Of a stretch of DNA of 64,000 nucleotides, positions 1 to 9,192 are shown in pieces. The notes beneath the pieces were generated by a model, which saw only the letters and a program-made list of their open reading frames with translations, did no database searches and was not told the origin of the DNA. Source of the DNA: Clostridiaceae bacterium (GTDB lineage: Bacteria > Bacillota > Clostridia > Lachnospirales > Lachnospiraceae); assembly GCA_009911065.1 (NCBI GenBank), contig QXWR01000028.1, positions 1 to 64,000 on the forward strand. The letters run 5' to 3'. Each line of letters starts with the position of its first letter. The stretch's first letter is position 1. The position numbers were made by a program, and so were the translations under genes.

Positions 1-45
1 TCCTGCATCTATATCAAAAAAGAATAAGTCTATAGCCTGTTCTGA

Positions 46-918
46 CTGGCTATAAACTTATTATACGAGGAGGAAACAGCAAAAAAACGTTTTTCAGAAT
101 ACTGGGAAACTGAAAAGTTCAAATTCATATCCCATGATATTAATTTACCATTAAAATTAAATTTAAACGTTGATTATATTGTTCATGCAGCCAGTAATTC
201 TCATCCTGTTTCCTATGCAACCGATCCTATTGGAACCATTACAACCAATATCATAGGAACCTTTCATTTATTGAATTATGCAGTTAAAAATAACACGAAT
301 CGATTTCTATTTGCATCTAGTGTTGAAATATATGGTGAAAACCGTGGAGATACAGAATATTTTAATGAGGAGTATTGTGGTTATATAAATTGTAATACAA
401 TGCGAGCTGGCTATCCAGAAAGTAAACGTGCCGGAGAATCATTATGCCAAGCTTTTAGAAAAGCAAAAAATCTGGATATTGTAATTGCTCGTATTGCAAG
501 AACCTATGGTCCAACTATGCTTTTTGAAGATACAAAAGCAATATCCCAATTTATAAAAAATGCAATAGAAAAAAAGAATATAGTTCTTAAAAGCGAAGGA
601 AATCAGTTGTATTCATATAGCTATGTTGCAGATTCTGTATCTGGATTATTGACAATTTTACTTTCTGGAATTGATGGAGAAGCATATAATATTGCAGATA
701 AAAAGTCAAATTGTACCTTAAAACAGTTAGCAAAATTAATTGCCGAATTTTCAAATGTAAATATTACTTTTGAAATACCAAACGAAACAGAAAAATCAGG
801 ATATTCTCAAGCCACAAAAGCCCTTATGAATAATGAAAAATTGAAAGCTTTAGGTTGGAACTCCCACTGGGATATAGAAAATGGAGTCAAGCATACATTA
901 GAATGTCTAACACTTTAA
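46..918 (+). pseudogene. 5'-truncated NAD-dependent sugar epimerase/dehydratase
   Basis: SDR-fold nucleotide-sugar epimerase or dehydratase, expected to supply an activated sugar to the polysaccharide genes that follow. Visible are VHAASNSHPVSYATDP, the FASSVEIYG strand and the catalytic YPESK (Tyr-x-x-x-Lys), plus an intact C-terminal substrate-binding half. The N-terminal GxxGxxG Rossmann segment is missing: similarity begins near position 61, and all three forward frames carry stops within positions 25-58, so the loss is not a window-edge effect. An ATG at 271 would give 215 residues but has no ribosome binding site and no NAD-binding loop. I read it as a decayed or recombined gene; a sequencing frameshift is the alternative. 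Confidence 0.7.
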
Positions 919-973
919 AATCTTCAAAAAATATGTTTACAATTAATCTAATAGACTAAATTCAGGAGCGCTC

Positions 974-1948
974 ATGTGTAAAAAAATCTCTGCTGTAGTA
1001 CCTGTTTATAATATGGGAAAATATATTACTAAGTGTGTAGAGTCTCTTGTAAATCAAAAATACAAAAATGTCGAGATTATTCTTGTTGATGATGGTTCTA
1101 CAGATAATTCTGGAAAATTATGTGATGCTCTCGCATCCCAGTATCATAATATAAAAGTCTTTCATCAAAAAAATTCCGGAGTATCTAAAGCACGAAACAA
1201 AGGATTGGAATTAGCAACTGGATATTATATCAGCTTTATTGATCCTGACGATTATTTAGATCTGCAAACATATGAGACCGTTATTGCTTTAATGGAAAAT
1301 AATCATGCAGACATAGGCTGTTATGATAATTACTGGTTTGAAAATCAAGAACCTTCTTACGATTGGAATAACAATACAAACTATTTGTTTGATTTATATT
1401 CCAATAACAATGTTACTATAAATCTATTGTTGGAATCGCGTTCTGCATGTAGATGTATTTATACAAAACAAATCATTAAAAATCTTCATTTTCCGATCCA
1501 TTTAACGCAAGGTGAAGATACTATTTTTTTAGCAAACGCATTAATTCAATGTCAACGTGCAATACACATTAAAGCCCCATTCTATTTCCGAAGAAAAACG
1601 CCAAACAGTGCTACCAGAGCCTCATATAACCATAATTTTTTGGACATTATTAAATCAAATGAAATTCTGGAAGAAATGCTATTGCATCAAAATAAATCCA
1701 ATAATAATCTTAGCAATTATATTTTTTTTCAACAGATTTCTCATTTATTAATTAGTCTGAAAGACACCTATAAGAAACACAAAAATGACACGAAGTATAT
1801 TAATAGAAAGCTTAAAATTCGCTTTCACCACTTTATGTTAAACCCATATTTAAAATCAAAAGAAAAAATTATAATTATTTCCTTTTGTATTTCTCCATCT
1901 TTATACTTTTTATTGCAATCCCTATATCAAAAATTTAAAAATTTATAA
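974..1948 (+). CDS. Glycosyltransferase family 2
   Basis: Inverting GT-A glycosyltransferase, 324 residues, that would transfer a sugar from a nucleotide-sugar donor to a lipid-linked surface-polysaccharide intermediate at the inner face of the membrane. Residues 1-110 hold the classic GT2 signatures: VVPVYN at the N-terminus, VDDGSTDNSG, NSGVSKARN and the metal-binding DPDD. The C-terminal third is basic and hydrophobic without a clear transmembrane helix. An AGGAGCG stretch precedes the ATG. It stands 55 bp after the epimerase remnant and 42 bp before the polymerase, in one rightward operon that is much richer in A+T than the rest of the window. The sugar and linkage cannot be read from sequence. 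Confidence 0.9.
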   Translation: MCKKISAVVPVYNMGKYITKCVESLVNQKYKNVEIILVDDGSTDNSGKLCDALASQYHNIKVFHQKNSGVSKARNKGLELATGYYISFIDPDDYLDLQTYETVIALMENNHADIGCYDNYWFENQEPSYDWNNNTNYLFDLYSNNNVTINLLLESRSACRCIYTKQIIKNLHFPIHLTQGEDTIFLANALIQCQRAIHIKAPFYFRRKTPNSATRASYNHNFLDIIKSNEILEEMLLHQNKSNNNLSNYIFFQQISHLLISLKDTYKKHKNDTKYINRKLKIRFHHFMLNPYLKSKEKIIIISFCISPSLYFLLQSLYQKFKNL

Positions 1949-1990
1949 TATAGATAGCTCATCTACTAATATCAAAGGATCGTTTAAATT

Positions 1991-3175
1991 ATGGAGTATA
2001 AAAAAAGTAAGCAGTTACTAATATACATTTTACAAATTAGTATCTTATTATTTTTCTCATTTTTTCCAGAAAGTCTACAAAAAACAGTTCTGGCAAAGTA
2101 TGATATTTATTTTAATTTGTTAATTGCATGTTTTATTTTCTTTTATATTATTCGTCATAAAAAAACTTATATATGGCATATACTTATCATTCTATTTCTT
2201 ACCTTTCAACTATTTAGTACAGTATCTCATCAGGGACATATTGCCTGGGCATTATGGGGAAGAGGTGTTTTAATAATTTCTTTGTGTATAGGAATACAAA
2301 GTACATATTATTATAACGAAAAGCTGTTTTTAAAAACTGTTTATCTTTTCTTTTATAGTTTAATTTTTATAAATTTTATTACACTATTACTATTTCCTAA
2401 TGGAATGTATGAAGATATTCGAGGAATTACAGATACTAATTATTTCTTAGGTAATTATAATGGTTTTATAATCTATATCTTCCCAGCACTTATTACTGGA
2501 TATTTATATTTTAAAAAATATACAAACAAATTACCTCCTGGATATCTATTTTTGTGGGTGATTTCTCTATTAACATTTATTATTAAAAGATCAGCTACTT
2601 CTCTAATTGGTTTGAGTATATTCGGCATTTATATATTATTTTTTAACACCCAAAAGTCTCACCTGTTCTTCAATATAAAGTCCTACTTAGCCGCTAACAT
2701 CGCTTTTTTTTACTTTTTTGTATGGAATAGTTCAAACAACCAAATCTTAAATTTAGTTACCAGTTTAATCGGGAAGGATATTACTTTTACAGGAAGAACA
2801 CTGATATGGAAAAATGCCAAGTATCATATATATGACTGCTGGCTTATAGGAAATGGGCTGGAAAAAGCTGAAACAATAACAAATAAGTTAGGATTTATTC
2901 AAGCTACAAGTGCTCATAATCTAATGCTAGATTTATTATATAAAACAGGTTTTTTAGGGTTTATAATTCTTTCCATTCCATTTTTTATATTTCTAAACAA
3001 CTTAAAAAAAATAAACAATATAAAAATCCGTTATTTCCTTGAAGCTTTTTGCGGTATTCTGCTTTTAATGAGCCAATTTGAAGCATATAACCTCAAATTT
3101 ATTTTATTTATCTTTACCATTCTTTATATGTATACATGTGAAAATCGCAAATCTAAGGCAGGTAAATTTGATTGA
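1991..3175 (+). CDS. Wzy-type polysaccharide polymerase / O-antigen ligase family protein
   Basis: Integral membrane protein of 394 residues that probably polymerises lipid-linked repeat units outside the membrane. It is built almost entirely of hydrophobic helices (about ten) with one large extracytoplasmic loop. The segments TGRTLIWKNA, IGNGLE and SAHNLMLDLLYKTGFLG match the conserved loop region of the O-antigen ligase/polymerase family. It lies between a glycosyltransferase and a flippase, the expected place in a Wzx/Wzy-dependent locus. Its stop overlaps the flippase start (TTGA), indicating translational coupling. Identity to any named Wzy cannot be judged because the family diverges quickly. 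Confidence 0.82.
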   Translation: MEYKKSKQLLIYILQISILLFFSFFPESLQKTVLAKYDIYFNLLIACFIFFYIIRHKKTYIWHILIILFLTFQLFSTVSHQGHIAWALWGRGVLIISLCIGIQSTYYYNEKLFLKTVYLFFYSLIFINFITLLLFPNGMYEDIRGITDTNYFLGNYNGFIIYIFPALITGYLYFKKYTNKLPPGYLFLWVISLLTFIIKRSATSLIGLSIFGIYILFFNTQKSHLFFNIKSYLAANIAFFYFFVWNSSNNQILNLVTSLIGKDITFTGRTLIWKNAKYHIYDCWLIGNGLEKAETITNKLGFIQATSAHNLMLDLLYKTGFLGFIILSIPFFIFLNNLKKINNIKIRYFLEAFCGILLLMSQFEAYNLKFILFIFTILYMYTCENRKSKAGKFD

Positions 3176-4698
3176 AGACAAGAAAGACTTTTTATAACGC
3201 TATTGTTAGTATTTGCTATTACTTTTTAACAATTATATTAGGAATTTTCAATCGAAAAATTGTTATTGATGTTTTAGGAATTGAGTATCAGGGAATCAAC
3301 GGCCTGTTTAACAATATTATGTCAATGTTATCCATTGCTGAATTAGGTATTGGCATATCTATGATTTATCATTTATATCTACCTTTGGAAAATAAAAATT
3401 TATCTACCATTCGATCTTTAATGAACTTTTACAAAAAATGCTACATCATAATTGCAGGTATAATATTTAGTACAGGCATTCTTATTATCCCAGGACTCAA
3501 ATATATTATTCAAAACTATGCTCTACCTTATTCATTATCTGAAGTTTATATATGGTTTTTATTAGATTCTGTTTGTTCTTATCTGTTTTCCTACAAGCGT
3601 TCGATTTTGATAGCAGATCAAAAAAATTATGTAATAATTCTTTGTGATATATTATATCAATTAATCAGTAAAATAGGTCAAATTATTATATTATTATATT
3701 CTCACAGTTTTATTTTATACTTGTCTGTTATGGTAATAAGTCGATTGGTAAATAATTTGTTTATTTCTTTTTTAGTAAATAGACAATATCCTTATTTAAA
3801 GACCTTAAAAGCATGTCCTATATCTTCAGATATTTATAAGGATATTAAGCAAAAAGTTAAGGGAAGTTTTTTTCATAAAATCGGTGGTTTTGTCGTCTTA
3901 GGAACAGATAATATTTTAATCTCTAAATTCTTAGGATTAGAAACTGTAGGTATTTATTCCAATTACTTTTTAATAATAAATTCGATAAAAAGTATTTGTT
4001 CTCAAATATTAACATCCTCTACAGCAAGTGTTGGACATTTATTAACGGAAAAAAATAACAAAAAAGCTCAAGAAATATTTTCAGAACTTTATATTGTAAA
4101 TAGTTTACTTGTTAATTGTGCAACTACAGTAATTTATTGTGTAATAACTCCTTTTATCCGCCTACTTTTCGGAAAACAATATATAATTTCTGAATTTACA
4201 CTGTTTATTTTATCTTTAAATTTCTATATAATGGGAATGAGAACCGTATATTCTATCTTTAAAGAAGCTGGAGGGATTCTCTATGAGGACCGTTTTATTC
4301 CCATAATAGAATCTACTATTAATTTTATTGCATCTTTAATTTTTCTTCATTATTTTAAACTGGCAGGTGTTTTTATGGGAACGATTCTTAGTTCAACCCT
4401 TCTTTTTGGATATACCTATCCTTATCTCATATGTAAAAAACTTTTAAAAATATCTATTGTCAAATACTGGAAGGAACTTTTATGGAATGGAATAATAACT
4501 CTAATAAGTATGATATTTTCCAAGATTTTATGTAATTATATGAATTTAAACAATATAATCTATCAAGTAAGTTATAATTTATTCGTATCTATTTTTGTCT
4601 CCAATATTCTGTTTCTTTTCCTATATGCATATTGGAAACCGGAAACAAAAAATGTTATTATTAAATGTAAATTATTGTTTTTCCATCATTCTAATTAA
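3172..4698 (+). CDS. Wzx-type polysaccharide flippase (MOP superfamily)
   Basis: Polysaccharide transport protein of 508 residues with 12 to 14 predicted membrane helices. It would flip undecaprenyl-linked repeat units to the outer leaflet for the polymerase encoded just upstream. Typical family features are the N-terminal amphipathic segment followed by RKIVIDVLGIEYQGINGLF, and the central FLGLETVGIYSNYFLIINS stretch. The start is TTG inside the upstream stop codon (TTGA overlap) and AAGGCAGG about ten bases upstream serves as ribosome binding site. It is the last gene of the rightward AT-rich operon and is followed by a strong hairpin. Confidence 0.88.
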   Translation: MKTRKTFYNAIVSICYYFLTIILGIFNRKIVIDVLGIEYQGINGLFNNIMSMLSIAELGIGISMIYHLYLPLENKNLSTIRSLMNFYKKCYIIIAGIIFSTGILIIPGLKYIIQNYALPYSLSEVYIWFLLDSVCSYLFSYKRSILIADQKNYVIILCDILYQLISKIGQIIILLYSHSFILYLSVMVISRLVNNLFISFLVNRQYPYLKTLKACPISSDIYKDIKQKVKGSFFHKIGGFVVLGTDNILISKFLGLETVGIYSNYFLIINSIKSICSQILTSSTASVGHLLTEKNNKKAQEIFSELYIVNSLLVNCATTVIYCVITPFIRLLFGKQYIISEFTLFILSLNFYIMGMRTVYSIFKEAGGILYEDRFIPIIESTINFIASLIFLHYFKLAGVFMGTILSSTLLFGYTYPYLICKKLLKISIVKYWKELLWNGIITLISMIFSKILCNYMNLNNIIYQVSYNLFVSIFVSNILFLFLYAYWKPETKNVIIKCKLLFFHHSN

Positions 4699-4786
4699 TA
4701 TCAAATTCTTTAAAAACAAACTTTAATAAAGAATTAAACTGCTAATTCGTATCATTTTCGTTAAAATGGATTATACAGCTTTCCCT

Positions 4787-4832
4787 ACACTCATCGGTTC
4801 TTCCCCCATTTCAAGTAAGAACCAATGAGTGT
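4787..4832. terminator. Hairpin between convergent operons
   Basis: Inverted repeat with 16-base arms and one mismatch: ACACTCATCGGTTCTT at 4787 pairs with AAGAACCAATGAGTGT at 4817. It lies between the convergent flippase and GtrB-type genes and probably stops transcription from both sides. Neither side has a strong T-run, so it may be a weak or barrier-type terminator. Confidence 0.65.
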
Positions 4833-4854
4833 AAAAATAAGTGCAAAAACAACT

Positions 4855-5781
4855 TTATTTCATATCAGAAATAATATAAACCGGACGCTGTTTGACCTCT
4901 TCATAAATTTTAGCAATATAATATCCCAAAATCCCAATACTAACCATGATAATACTGCCGATAATTAACAATAATAAGATAACTGTGGTAAATCCTTCCA
5001 GCGCAGTCCCCACGTAGTATCGAAAAAGAGTCTGGACAGCCAAAATAATTGCCCCCGTAAGAGTTATTATACCTGCAACGGTTACGAATTGTAATGGAAA
5101 TGTTGAGAATGCAGCGATATTTTTTAATGCGTATTTAATCAATGACCATTTCGACCATTTGGATTGTCCATTTTCCCGTTCTCTCACATCAAATTCCACT
5201 TCCGTCTTTTTATATCCCACCCAAGAGGAGGAGGCCCGAAAAAACTGATTCCGTTCCGGCATAGACAAAATGCTGTTTACCACTTGTTTATCCAACAGCT
5301 TAAAGTCTGACGCCCTTGACATATCGATCTTTGTAGCAATTGTCATCAGCTTATAAAACATCTTGGCGCCAGCTTTATAAATTCCGCTTTCACGTCCTCT
5401 GTTTCGCTTCACTCCTTCCACCACTTTATATCCTTGCTGCCATAACTGGTACATTTCCACTAATTTTTCCGGCGGATGCTGTAAATCACAGTCCATAACT
5501 GCACAGACATCTCCAGAAGCATGTGCTAAGCCAGCCATAATTGCTGCCTCCTTTCCAAAATTTCTGGAAAAGCAAATTCCAGCCACCTGGCTTACTCCCT
5601 CTTTTGTCTCTGCTATTTTACAGATCTCATTCCATGTATTGTCTGTAGAACCATCATTTATATAAATTAATTCATAGGATATGTTGTGATTTCTTAATAT
5701 TTGATCTATGGCTGTGTATGATCTTTCAATGTTTGCATTTTCATTATAAGCCGGCAAAATTACAGACATAATTCCATTCAT
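4855..5781 (-). CDS. GtrB-like undecaprenyl-phosphate glycosyltransferase (GT2, DPM1 family)
   Basis: Membrane-anchored GT2 enzyme, 308 residues, that would charge undecaprenyl phosphate with a sugar (glucose in the GtrB prototypes). The catalytic part (residues 1-215) shows SVILPAYNENANIE, YINDGSTDNT, the MDCDLQHPP metal site, SRNFGKEAA and ASDFKLLD. Two transmembrane helices follow (about 230-255 and 265-292), the usual layout of GtrB/YkoT/DPM1-type proteins. It starts 6 bp after the GtrII-like gene, whose final codons supply the GGAG ribosome binding site, so the two are coupled. The product would be the lipid-linked donor used by that partner. A GtrA-type flippase is not present next to them. 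Confidence 0.88.
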   Translation of the reverse strand: MNGIMSVILPAYNENANIERSYTAIDQILRNHNISYELIYINDGSTDNTWNEICKIAETKEGVSQVAGICFSRNFGKEAAIMAGLAHASGDVCAVMDCDLQHPPEKLVEMYQLWQQGYKVVEGVKRNRGRESGIYKAGAKMFYKLMTIATKIDMSRASDFKLLDKQVVNSILSMPERNQFFRASSSWVGYKKTEVEFDVRERENGQSKWSKWSLIKYALKNIAAFSTFPLQFVTVAGIITLTGAIILAVQTLFRYYVGTALEGFTTVILLLLIIGSIIMVSIGILGYYIAKIYEEVKQRPVYIISDMK

Positions 5782-5787
5782 AATAAT

Positions 5788-7341
5788 TTACTCCACTTCT
5801 TCTAATTTTACAATAATCAGATCTTCATATACTTTGATTGATCCATCAGAAGGATAGCAAGACATACTTTTTATAAAATCCATTTTCTCGATTCTCTCGA
5901 CGGTTTCTGTATCGGCAAAAGGTATAAAATAACCTTGATAATTTATGATAACATAATTTCGAGAGTAAGCATTAACCAGTGAGGTTGTATTCCCACCATA
6001 TAGATATGGAATAAATGCCGTCCAGGAATAATTGAAATTGGGATCGGAAAACTTATCTCCTATGAATATCCACTTATAAGATTCATTAAAATTTTCCGTT
6101 TCCTGTATTCTGGTAAGAATCATAGTCAGATAGTTTTCTGTCTGTCGGTTCATGTAGTGCATTGCTGTGTAATTTCCGTTAGACAGCCATATATAGCTTA
6201 ACAGAATGATTCCATAAACTATTTTCACCGCATTAAAAATACTATCTGAATTTAAAAATCTCAATTTCACCTGTGATTTTACTTTCCATAGCTTTTCAAT
6301 CAAAATTAACGGCACCAAATAAATGAAAACAGCAGCATAAATCATCAGGGTATAAATATTACTGTTTGGACACATAATCTGAATACTATTTACAGCCAAT
6401 GGAAAAATAAAACACAACAGGATGGTTCCCATATAGATTATCCACTTATGTTTGTTTAAAACCAATAAAGCCAAAATAGCACAAATGCTGAAAATCCCAA
6501 GAAAAATAATTCCATATCGCAAAGCCATAGTAGATGTCATTCCATAATAATTTTTGACCGGAATTTTTAAAAATTGCAGAAATGTTCTTGTAAGTAAATC
6601 GGGAAGCTCTTGTATATTCAATTTCCCCATATTGTCAATTCCCTGATAATTATTAAGTTCTTTCCCATAATAGCAAAGGGAGATTTTCAACAATGCAAAA
6701 TAAGTAAGCATACCCCCTGCGAGATTTCCAAGATAGGAAAATCCACATATAAAAATCTTTTTCAGGGACGAACCTTCTTCCAGAATTTTGCTGATCAACA
6801 GCAATACAAACAAAGTTACTGTCATCGGAAAATACGCCTGATAGATTCCTAAAGAACACGCCTGAAGAAGCATCGATAAAAGAAAACCATAACGGATTTT
6901 TTCAGTTACCCACACAGCCAGAACAGCCATGGCAATGGCAAGCGCATAATAAGGAGCTGTATACATAAAAAACAAGGTGCTTGTTACCGTCGGAAAACAA
7001 AGAAATATGCTTGTCCATATAGCGCCAGTCCATATATTCTCCACTTTAAAAATATCTAGTACCAAACATGCTGTGATCAACAATATCCCTATCGTAATCC
7101 ATCCGTTAAAAAACGAAATATTATAATTCCCCCATATCTTTCCCATAAAATCGCCAAAAACTGTGAGAAACCATCGGCCAGAGGTAAGTCCGGTCCCATA
7201 TCCTACCGGAATCACAGCAGCATTGTCATAGTTATGTAAAATATTTACCAGAACAAATAGATGTGCAAAAAAAGCTGAGATAAAACCAGCACAGAGTGGA
7301 ATCTTATATTTGAAAAGAAAATATTTCATATTTTGGAACAT
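5788..7341 (-). CDS. GtrII-family glucosyltransferase (membrane GT-C type)
   Basis: Multispanning protein of 517 residues resembling the glucosyltransferase GtrII family (Pfam Glucos_trans_II), which adds a side-branch sugar from undecaprenyl-phosphate glucose to a surface polymer outside the membrane. Supporting features are the N-terminal AHLFVLVNILHNYDNAAV and TGLTSGRWFLTVFGDF motifs with an Asp pair, about ten hydrophobic helices, and a soluble C-terminal domain of about 110 residues. The start has AGGAG about eight bases upstream. The order GtrII then GtrB on one strand makes a two-gene decoration operon acting on the polymer made by the neighbouring Wzx/Wzy genes or on a wall teichoic polymer. 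The promoter region at 7.66-7.98 kb suggests phase-variable expression. Confidence 0.82.
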   Translation of the reverse strand: MFQNMKYFLFKYKIPLCAGFISAFFAHLFVLVNILHNYDNAAVIPVGYGTGLTSGRWFLTVFGDFMGKIWGNYNISFFNGWITIGILLITACLVLDIFKVENIWTGAIWTSIFLCFPTVTSTLFFMYTAPYYALAIAMAVLAVWVTEKIRYGFLLSMLLQACSLGIYQAYFPMTVTLFVLLLISKILEEGSSLKKIFICGFSYLGNLAGGMLTYFALLKISLCYYGKELNNYQGIDNMGKLNIQELPDLLTRTFLQFLKIPVKNYYGMTSTMALRYGIIFLGIFSICAILALLVLNKHKWIIYMGTILLCFIFPLAVNSIQIMCPNSNIYTLMIYAAVFIYLVPLILIEKLWKVKSQVKLRFLNSDSIFNAVKIVYGIILLSYIWLSNGNYTAMHYMNRQTENYLTMILTRIQETENFNESYKWIFIGDKFSDPNFNYSWTAFIPYLYGGNTTSLVNAYSRNYVIINYQGYFIPFADTETVERIEKMDFIKSMSCYPSDGSIKVYEDLIIVKLEEVE

Positions 7342-7400
7342 TATTTTTCTCCTAAAAATGTTATTCTATAGTTTAAAAGTTGGTTTGAAAATAACTTCAT
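7341..7400 (-). CDS. Possible 19-residue leader peptide coupled to the GtrII gene
   Basis: A short frame begins at an ATG ten bases after a good AAGGAG site and ends TAATG, sharing one base with the GtrII start. Its product would be MKLFSNQLLNYRITFLGEK. A second short frame (7397-7462) overlaps its start as ATGA but lacks a convincing ribosome binding site. The tight overlaps look like translational coupling in the long 5' leader. Comparative conservation would be needed, so confidence is low. Confidence 0.35.
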   Translation of the reverse strand: MKLFSNQLLNYRITFLGEK

Positions 7401-7659
7401 GTCTTTTTCCTTCTCCTTTTGTATCCCGATTCACTTCCCGTTCGAATTATTCTCAAGGACATTTCCTTATATATTTGGTTTTACCTCCTCCCTTTTGAAA
7501 AACGGTCTTCAACAAGTCAAATAGTCCGCTAAAAACAACCGATTATCCCATTTGCAATACAGCAAGATGCAGAACATTGGCCTATTATTTCGTTGCATTC
7601 GCAAATGCCCATGTAAACACACACTTGGCTCATTACCTGAAGAAATAAAATAAGCTCCC

Positions 7660-7690
7660 AGTGTAACAAAAGTATTAATTCTGTTACACT
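7660..7690 (+). repeat. Left 31-bp inverted repeat of candidate invertible segment
   Basis: Sequence AGTGTAACA, then the asymmetric 13-base core AAAGTATTAATTC, then TGTTACACT. The 9-base arms are palindromic around the core, as in tyrosine-recombinase sites. The whole 31 bp is the exact reverse complement of 7945-7975. Confidence 0.85.
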
Positions 7691-7704
7691 CAAATTACTT
7701 TGAT

Positions 7705-7733
7705 ATGATACCATTCTTTTCTCTGGATTGCAA
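7705..7733 (-). promoter_or_regulatory. Leftward promoter inside the invertible segment
   Basis: Reading on the minus strand, TTGCAA at 7728-7733 and TATCAT at 7705-7710 are separated by exactly 17 bases (4/6 and 5/6 matches to the sigma-A consensus). Transcription would start near 7698, cross the left inverted repeat and reach the GtrII start after a leader of about 350 bases. Confidence 0.55.
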
Positions 7734-7751
7734 GTGATTTTGGGAAAAGAA

Positions 7752-7770
7752 CTAGAGTGTGTCTGGAAAA
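7752..7770. repeat. Solitary end of the 166-bp MITE family
   Basis: CTAGAGTGTGTCTGGAAAA matches the terminal repeat of the element at 38422-38587 (CTAGAGCGTGTCTGAAAAT) with a few changes. Only one end is present, within the invertible segment. Confidence 0.45.
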
Positions 7771-7944
7771 CAGGGAGGATTTTTTTGGATACTTGCTTGT
7801 GAGTGTTTGGGATTTTGTTCGTTGATAGGAATGGGTAAGAGAGCATAGCTTGTTTTGTATTTTTATGCAAATATAGGAAATGTTTGTAAAACCTCCCAAG
7901 AGCCTGGCAAAATCAATATTTTCATATCATTTCCATAAGCTTCC

Positions 7945-7975
7945 AGTGTAACAGAATTAATACTTTTGTTACACT
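7945..7975 (-). repeat. Right 31-bp inverted repeat of candidate invertible segment
   Basis: AGTGTAACA, then GAATTAATACTTT, then TGTTACACT: the exact reverse complement of 7660-7690, with the 13-base core in opposite orientation. Confidence 0.85.
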
Positions 7976-8065
7976 CAAATTGCTTTTCTTGCATATTTAG
8001 TTATACTTCTTCATATTTTATCTCAATTTACTCTCTGACCCTAAACCTCATCTTTTTTATCCTTA

Positions 8066-9115
8066 TTACGGCTTACACCGCTTACAAGGAACATACTCAT
8101 TATCAATCAACGTCTCCCGTTTCCCCTTAAAGTTCTCCCTGTTTTTGTCCTTCATGTCTGAAACACTGTCACAATGGGGATAATGAAAACGTTTTGTGTT
8201 TGTATTCAAAACGTACTCCTTTTCTTCTCCTTTCTGCTGACCTTCCAACCCATTCTCTGTTTTTTCTGTTATTGGTACATATTCAGAGGCATCATTCATC
8301 TCATCTGTTGGTTGTTCCACTTGTGCCAACATATCTTCTGGCTGTCCGTTCTCAGCTCCTCCCCCAGTTCCATCTTCATCCAGCCAACTTTCCCCGTCTG
8401 CATAATTAATCCCAACTCCAGGCTGCACGTTATAACAATAAACATGAAAACAAACCCCTGCACCTTCATCCTCCACCGAAAAAGCCTCAATCCGCACGCC
8501 GGACGCCACCAGATTATCCCCCTCAAAATCTGGTGTGACCCGGTAAAGGACATGGTTTCCAGTATCTTTCACATAATCTGCCACTTTATTTTCCCAAGGT
8601 AACATTCCTTCAACATTCAGATACCGAGTCCCTGTGATCAAATTTTTCTCGTTGGCATTTTCTCCTGCCAGCTGAAATCCAATTAGATGACAACGATTAT
8701 AAAGGTACTTATCTGCAATCACATCGTATTTCACAGTATGCCACCCAGAAGGCCGCACATTACCAATTTGGCCTCGTTCTGTAGTTGGCATAAGCTCCTG
8801 ACAAATATTAGCAAAGGCAACCTGACAACGGCCTAGTCCATCCAGTTCGCTATAATTTTCAAAAACCTCTGTTGTAATCTCTTCTTCTGTAAAATAGGGA
8901 ACATTATTATTAAGGGCAATACTTTCTTTTCCTGTATAAGGCGGAAGATTTTCCTTCCAATCAGATGGTCCTGTTAAATTTATAGTAGAGGAAACGCTGT
9001 AGGAAAAATCATTTCCACAGGCTGATAAAACCAGACAAACCAGCAATATCATACCTAAGCAAATCTTATTTACCTCTATTTTCTTTATACATTTCTGTTT
9101 CTTTTTATTTTCCAT
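8066..9115 (-). CDS. EndA-like DNA/RNA non-specific endonuclease lipoprotein
   Basis: Surface-anchored nuclease of 349 residues, likely degrading external nucleic acid for nutrition or processing it during uptake. Residues 1-33 are a lipoprotein signal ending in the lipobox LSAC (acylated Cys33). The nuclease domain (about 85-255) contains YNRCHLIGFQLAGENANEKN and GTRYLNVEGML, which correspond to the DRGH-type catalytic region and metal-binding Asn of the EndA branch of the ββα-metal nucleases; here the motif reads NRCH. A Ser/Glu-rich linker leads to a C-terminal module (about 300-349) with YPHCDSVSDM and YVPCKRCKP, an Ada-like Cys4 zinc-binding repeat seen at the ends of several Clostridial surface nucleases. 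AAGGAGG precedes the start. Confidence 0.88.
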   Translation of the reverse strand: MENKKKQKCIKKIEVNKICLGMILLVCLVLSACGNDFSYSVSSTINLTGPSDWKENLPPYTGKESIALNNNVPYFTEEEITTEVFENYSELDGLGRCQVAFANICQELMPTTERGQIGNVRPSGWHTVKYDVIADKYLYNRCHLIGFQLAGENANEKNLITGTRYLNVEGMLPWENKVADYVKDTGNHVLYRVTPDFEGDNLVASGVRIEAFSVEDEGAGVCFHVYCYNVQPGVGINYADGESWLDEDGTGGGAENGQPEDMLAQVEQPTDEMNDASEYVPITEKTENGLEGQQKGEEKEYVLNTNTKRFHYPHCDSVSDMKDKNRENFKGKRETLIDNEYVPCKRCKP

Positions 9116-9192
9116 TATCGAAACATCCTCCTTCTAGTTCTTATATTTTCTTATTTATCCTGATCTTACTCACACAACTTTTTTACATGATC

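Larger units (their letters stand above)
7660..7975. other. Candidate invertible (phase-variable) promoter segment
   Basis: The segment is bounded by perfect 31-bp inverted repeats, contains no convincing gene, and carries a leftward promoter immediately inside the left repeat that faces the GtrII/GtrB operon. Flanking bases support real inversion: ATAAGCTCCC left of the first repeat resembles ATAAGCTTCC left of the second, and CAAATTACTTT matches CAAATTGCTTT on the other side. In the opposite orientation each repeat would therefore sit inside a longer near-perfect palindrome with arms of about 19 bp. No recombinase gene is adjacent; the nearest is at 51.5 kb. In the present orientation the operon should be on. 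Confidence 0.65.

Noticed and set aside
7529-7899. Overlapping minus-strand frames of 113 and 69 codons within the candidate invertible segment
   Set aside because: They cross both inverted repeats, have no ribosome binding site and read like random translation. The segment is better explained as regulatory DNA.
7883-7930. Possible rightward promoter near the right inverted repeat (CTGGCA and TATCAT)
   Set aside because: The -35 match is poor and the spacing is 15, and no gene lies downstream on that strand in either orientation.
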